Source: JABDBK01 sp964453575
GTDB taxonomy: Bacteria > Pseudomonadota > Gammaproteobacteria > DSM-16500
DNA: 7,557 nt
Reading direction: 5' to 3'
NCBI GenBank assembly: GCA_964453575.1
Contig: CAYVRW010000106.1
Coordinates: 1 to 7,557 of the forward strand
The translations under genes were made by a program, and so were the position numbers. Position 1 is the stretch's first letter, and each line of letters begins with the position of its first letter. Below are positions 5,495-7,557 of this stretch, piece after piece. The notes below the pieces were generated by a model. The model made no database searches and was not told the DNA's origin. It was given only the letters and a program-made list of their open reading frames with translations.

Positions 5495-5505
5495 TCGGTT
5501 TTCAA
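5478..5505 (-). promoter_or_regulatory. Promoter of the coiled-coil gene and xseA
   Basis: On the minus strand TTGAAA (5505-5500) and TATAAA (5483-5478) are 16 bp apart, each one base off the sigma-70 consensus. The start point would be near 5470, leaving a leader of about 60 nt before the ATG at 5408. Confidence 0.65.
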
Positions 5506-5556
5506 GGGCTGATGTTAATATTTACCCTAAAAAGTCAAAATCAGGCCGGAAGTTAT

Positions 5557-5584
5557 TCGACTTTGCTTTAAAAAACTGTATAAT
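5557..5584 (+). promoter_or_regulatory. guaBp: Promoter of guaB-guaA
   Basis: TCGACT (5557-5562, four of six consensus bases) and a perfect TATAAT (5579-5584) are 16 bp apart, with the start expected near 5591. The leader would be about 34 nt. No PurR-like operator (ACGCAAACGTTTGCGT type) is visible around it. Confidence 0.65.
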
Positions 5585-5589
5585 GTGCT

Positions 5590-5624
5590 GTTAATTTTAA
5601 CCAGGCGATTGATGGGAAATTAAC
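5590..5624 (+). promoter_or_regulatory. Leader hairpin abutting the guaB start codon
   Basis: GTTAATTT (5590-5597) is the exact complement of AAATTAAC (5617-5624), and the latter ends directly before the ATG at 5625. An extra T-G pair is possible at 5598/5616. The loop of about 18 nt contains GATGGG, the only purine-rich ribosome-binding stretch. The stem is all but one A-T/T-A, so it is weak, but it could tune translation or block initiation in the cold. It depends on the mRNA starting at or before 5590. Confidence 0.35.
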
Positions 5625-7100
5625 ATGCGCACTATTCAAGAAGCACTTACCTTTGACGATGTTTTATTACTTCCAGCGGAATCTTCCGTATTACCAAAAG
5701 ACGTTGAATTAAAAACACATTTAACTCGTGACATTACACTTAATATACCACTTTTATCCTCTCCTATGGACACGGTGACCGAGGCTCGTTTAGCGATAGC
5801 TTTGGCGCAGGAAGGAGGATTAGGAATCTTGCATAAAAACATGACGATAGAGCAGCAAGCCGCTCAAGTTCGCAAAGTCAAAAAATTCGAAAGTGGTGTG
5901 GTTAAAGACCCCGTCACGGTTACTCCTGATACCACGGTAAGACAGGTTTTGGATAAGATCAAAGCTTATAATTTTCATGCTATGCCTGTGGTCGAGGGCA
6001 ATCAACAATTAGTCGGTATTGTGACAAGTCGAGATTTACGCTTTGAAACAGAACTGGATCAACCTGTTGCTAATATTATGACCTCTAAAGAACGTTTAGT
6101 GACGGTGAAAGAAGGAACGGAACGTGAAGTGGTCCGTAAGTTATTGCATAAGCATCGTATTGAAAAAGTTTTAGTGGTCAACGATCAATTTCAATTGCGT
6201 GGCATGATTACGGTTAAGGATATGTTAAAAGAGCAAGAAAAACCTTTTGCATGTAAAGATTTATTGAGTCAGTTACGAGTAGGTGCTGCTGTCGGAGTAG
6301 GGGCAGAAACAGAAGAAAGAGTTGCAGCATTAATTGAAGCAGGTGTTGATATATTAGTCGTCGATACAGCACATGGTCATTCTAAAGGTGTGATAGAGCG
6401 CGTTAAATGGGTCAAAACACATTATCCACACATACCTGTCATTGCTGGCAATATTGTAACAGCGGCGGCGGCAAAAGCATTGGCCGAAGCAGGTGCCGAT
6501 GCAGTCAAAGTAGGGATAGGCCCAGGGTCTATATGTACGACTCGCATTGTGACGGGTGTTGGGGTTCCGCAAATCACTGCCATTCAAAATGTAAGCAATG
6601 CTTTAAAAAATACTTCTATTGCGGTGATTGCAGACGGTGGTATTCGATATTCCGGCGATATCTGTAAAGCCATTGCTGCAGGAGCTTCGGCTGTCATGAT
6701 AGGGGGGTTATTTGCAGGGACTGACGAATCACCCGGTGAAGTCGAATTATTTCATGGTCGTGCTTATAAATCCTATCGTGGTATGGGTTCATTGGGTGCC
6801 ATGACGCAACGTCATGGATCGAGTGATCGTTATTTTCAAGACGGCATGAGTGCACTCGATAAACTTGTTCCTGAAGGTATTGAAGGTCGTGTTCCTTATA
6901 AAGGTACAATGGTGAGTATTGTCACCCAATTAATGGGTGGTCTACGTTCTGGTATGGGTTATACAGGTTGTGCGGATATTAGCAGCATGCGAACTAAACC
7001 GGAATTTGTGCGTATTACGAATGCGGGGGCACGTGAGAGCCATGTACATGATGTACAAATTACTAAAGAAGCTCCCAATTACCAAACCGATAATTCATAA
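5625..7100 (+). CDS. guaB: IMP dehydrogenase (GuaB)
   Basis: This enzyme oxidises IMP to XMP with NAD+, the rate-limiting step of guanine nucleotide synthesis. It has 491 residues, near the 488 of E. coli. The N-terminal barrel segment starts with LTFDDVLLLPAESSVLP. A pair of CBS domains lies at about 93-202, where adenine and guanine nucleotides bind in many bacterial enzymes. The catalytic loop is GIGPGSICTTR, with nucleophile C304 and potassium-binding glycines around it. IADGGIRYSGD (335-345) binds the IMP phosphate, and GSLGAM (388-393) and the flap residues R402-Y403 are present. The C-terminus ESHVHDVQITKEAPNY is canonical, with five extra residues after it. The start gives the standard beginning. 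It is followed 15 bp later by guaA and forms an operon with it. Confidence 0.98.
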   Translation: MRTIQEALTFDDVLLLPAESSVLPKDVELKTHLTRDITLNIPLLSSPMDTVTEARLAIALAQEGGLGILHKNMTIEQQAAQVRKVKKFESGVVKDPVTVTPDTTVRQVLDKIKAYNFHAMPVVEGNQQLVGIVTSRDLRFETELDQPVANIMTSKERLVTVKEGTEREVVRKLLHKHRIEKVLVVNDQFQLRGMITVKDMLKEQEKPFACKDLLSQLRVGAAVGVGAETEERVAALIEAGVDILVVDTAHGHSKGVIERVKWVKTHYPHIPVIAGNIVTAAAAKALAEAGADAVKVGIGPGSICTTRIVTGVGVPQITAIQNVSNALKNTSIAVIADGGIRYSGDICKAIAAGASAVMIGGLFAGTDESPGEVELFHGRAYKSYRGMGSLGAMTQRHGSSDRYFQDGMSALDKLVPEGIEGRVPYKGTMVSIVTQLMGGLRSGMGYTGCADISSMRTKPEFVRITNAGARESHVHDVQITKEAPNYQTDNS

Positions 7101-7115
7101 AAAAGGCCGTGAAAA

Positions 7116-7557
7116 ATGACGGATATTCATCAACACAACATTTTAATTCTTGATTTCGGTTCCCAGTATACCCAATTAATTGCAAGACGTATTCGTGAAA
7201 TAGGAGTGTATTGCGAAATTCATCCTTATCACATGTCAGACGAAGCGATTCAGATCTTTGCACCTAAAGGCATTATATTATCGGGTGGCCCCGAAAGTGT
7301 CCTGGCATCCGAATATTTTCGTGCTCCCGCTATCGTATTTACGCTGGGTTGTCCTGTGCTGGGCATTTGTTATGGTATGCAGACCATGGCAATTCAGTTA
7401 GGTGGACAAGTTGCCCAAGGTAAAAATCGAGAATTTGGTCATGCGCAAGTTACCATAAAAAATCCATCACGTTTATTGGAAAATATTGAGGACAATGTAG
7501 GAAAATTAGATGTATGGATGAGCCATGGTGATCACGTTTCGGTCTTGCCACCTCAAT
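7116..7557 (+). CDS. guaA: GMP synthase (glutamine-hydrolysing), N-terminal part, cut by window end
   Basis: This is the first 147 codons of the enzyme that aminates XMP to GMP using glutamine and ATP. Only most of the class I glutamine amidotransferase domain is visible. ILILDFGSQYTQLIARRIRE (9-28) is the hallmark N-terminus, SGGPESV (56-62) forms the oxyanion loop, and LGICYGMQ (82-89) holds nucleophile C85. Next come EFGHAQ (106-111) and MSHGDHV (135-141). The His-Glu partners of the triad and the ATP-pyrophosphatase domain lie beyond the window edge. An AAAGG ribosome site is 9 nt before the ATG, in a 15-bp gap after guaB, so the two genes are surely cotranscribed. No frameshift is seen in the visible part. 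Confidence 0.97.
   Translation, partial: MTDIHQHNILILDFGSQYTQLIARRIREIGVYCEIHPYHMSDEAIQIFAPKGIILSGGPESVLASEYFRAPAIVFTLGCPVLGICYGMQTMAIQLGGQVAQGKNREFGHAQVTIKNPSRLLENIEDNVGKLDVWMSHGDHVSVLPPQ

Noticed and set aside
6354..6909. Several reading frames on both strands inside guaB
   Set aside because: They overlap the fully conserved IMP dehydrogenase catalytic domain and have no ribosome sites.

Overview
The window is AT-rich bacterial DNA with compact genes and short intergenic gaps. Its gene content and order point to a gammaproteobacterium. The pairs are dapA followed by a BamC-like lipoprotein gene, xseA divergent from guaB-guaA, and a ZapB/TIGR02449-type coiled-coil gene. The low GC, the very short BamC-like protein and the ArnT-like GT83 enzyme would fit the Legionellales (Legionella/Coxiella relatives). 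That placement is an inference from style and synteny, not a search result.

Layout. 1-177: the right-hand end of a repeat element at the window edge, then non-coding DNA with one weak hairpin. 178-1331 (minus): an operon of dapA (lysine/peptidoglycan precursor synthesis) followed 14 bp later by an 81-residue lipoprotein that resembles only the N-terminal, BamD-binding part of BamC. 1332-1435: a divergent promoter gap. 1436-2995 (plus): a polytopic membrane glycosyltransferase of the ArnT/PMT type. 3248-3493 (plus): a small ZapB-like coiled-coil protein. 3709-5408 (minus): a Q-rich exported coiled-coil protein, then xseA 2 bp later. 5409-5624: a divergent promoter gap. 5625-7557 (plus): guaB and the start of guaA, the two-step IMP-to-GMP pathway.

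The most unusual content is non-coding. Two long foldback (imperfect palindrome) elements of about 180 and 200 bp sit at 2972-3151 and 3513-3712, and the right end of a third lies at about 1-30. All share an asymmetric core in the same orientation, and a compensatory base change in the stem between the two full copies supports a maintained folded structure. Outside the core, each copy has its own unrelated outer arms that still pair almost perfectly with each other. In one copy the outer arm includes the last seven codons and stop of the glycosyltransferase gene. In the other it reaches the stop codon of xseA. It looks as if flanking DNA was duplicated in inverted rather than direct orientation. 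All three sit at 3' gene ends and none in the promoter gaps. This is the best candidate here for something undescribed.

The remaining genes are mostly housekeeping and look intact, with catalytic residues visible in DapA, XseA, GuaB and the amidotransferase part of GuaA. Points worth attention are the mini-BamC, a Gln in place of the usual Asp of the DExRY motif in the ArnT-like enzyme, a loss of lysine-site residues in DapA, a 9-bp inverted repeat around the xseA-operon promoter, and a hairpin abutting the guaB start codon.
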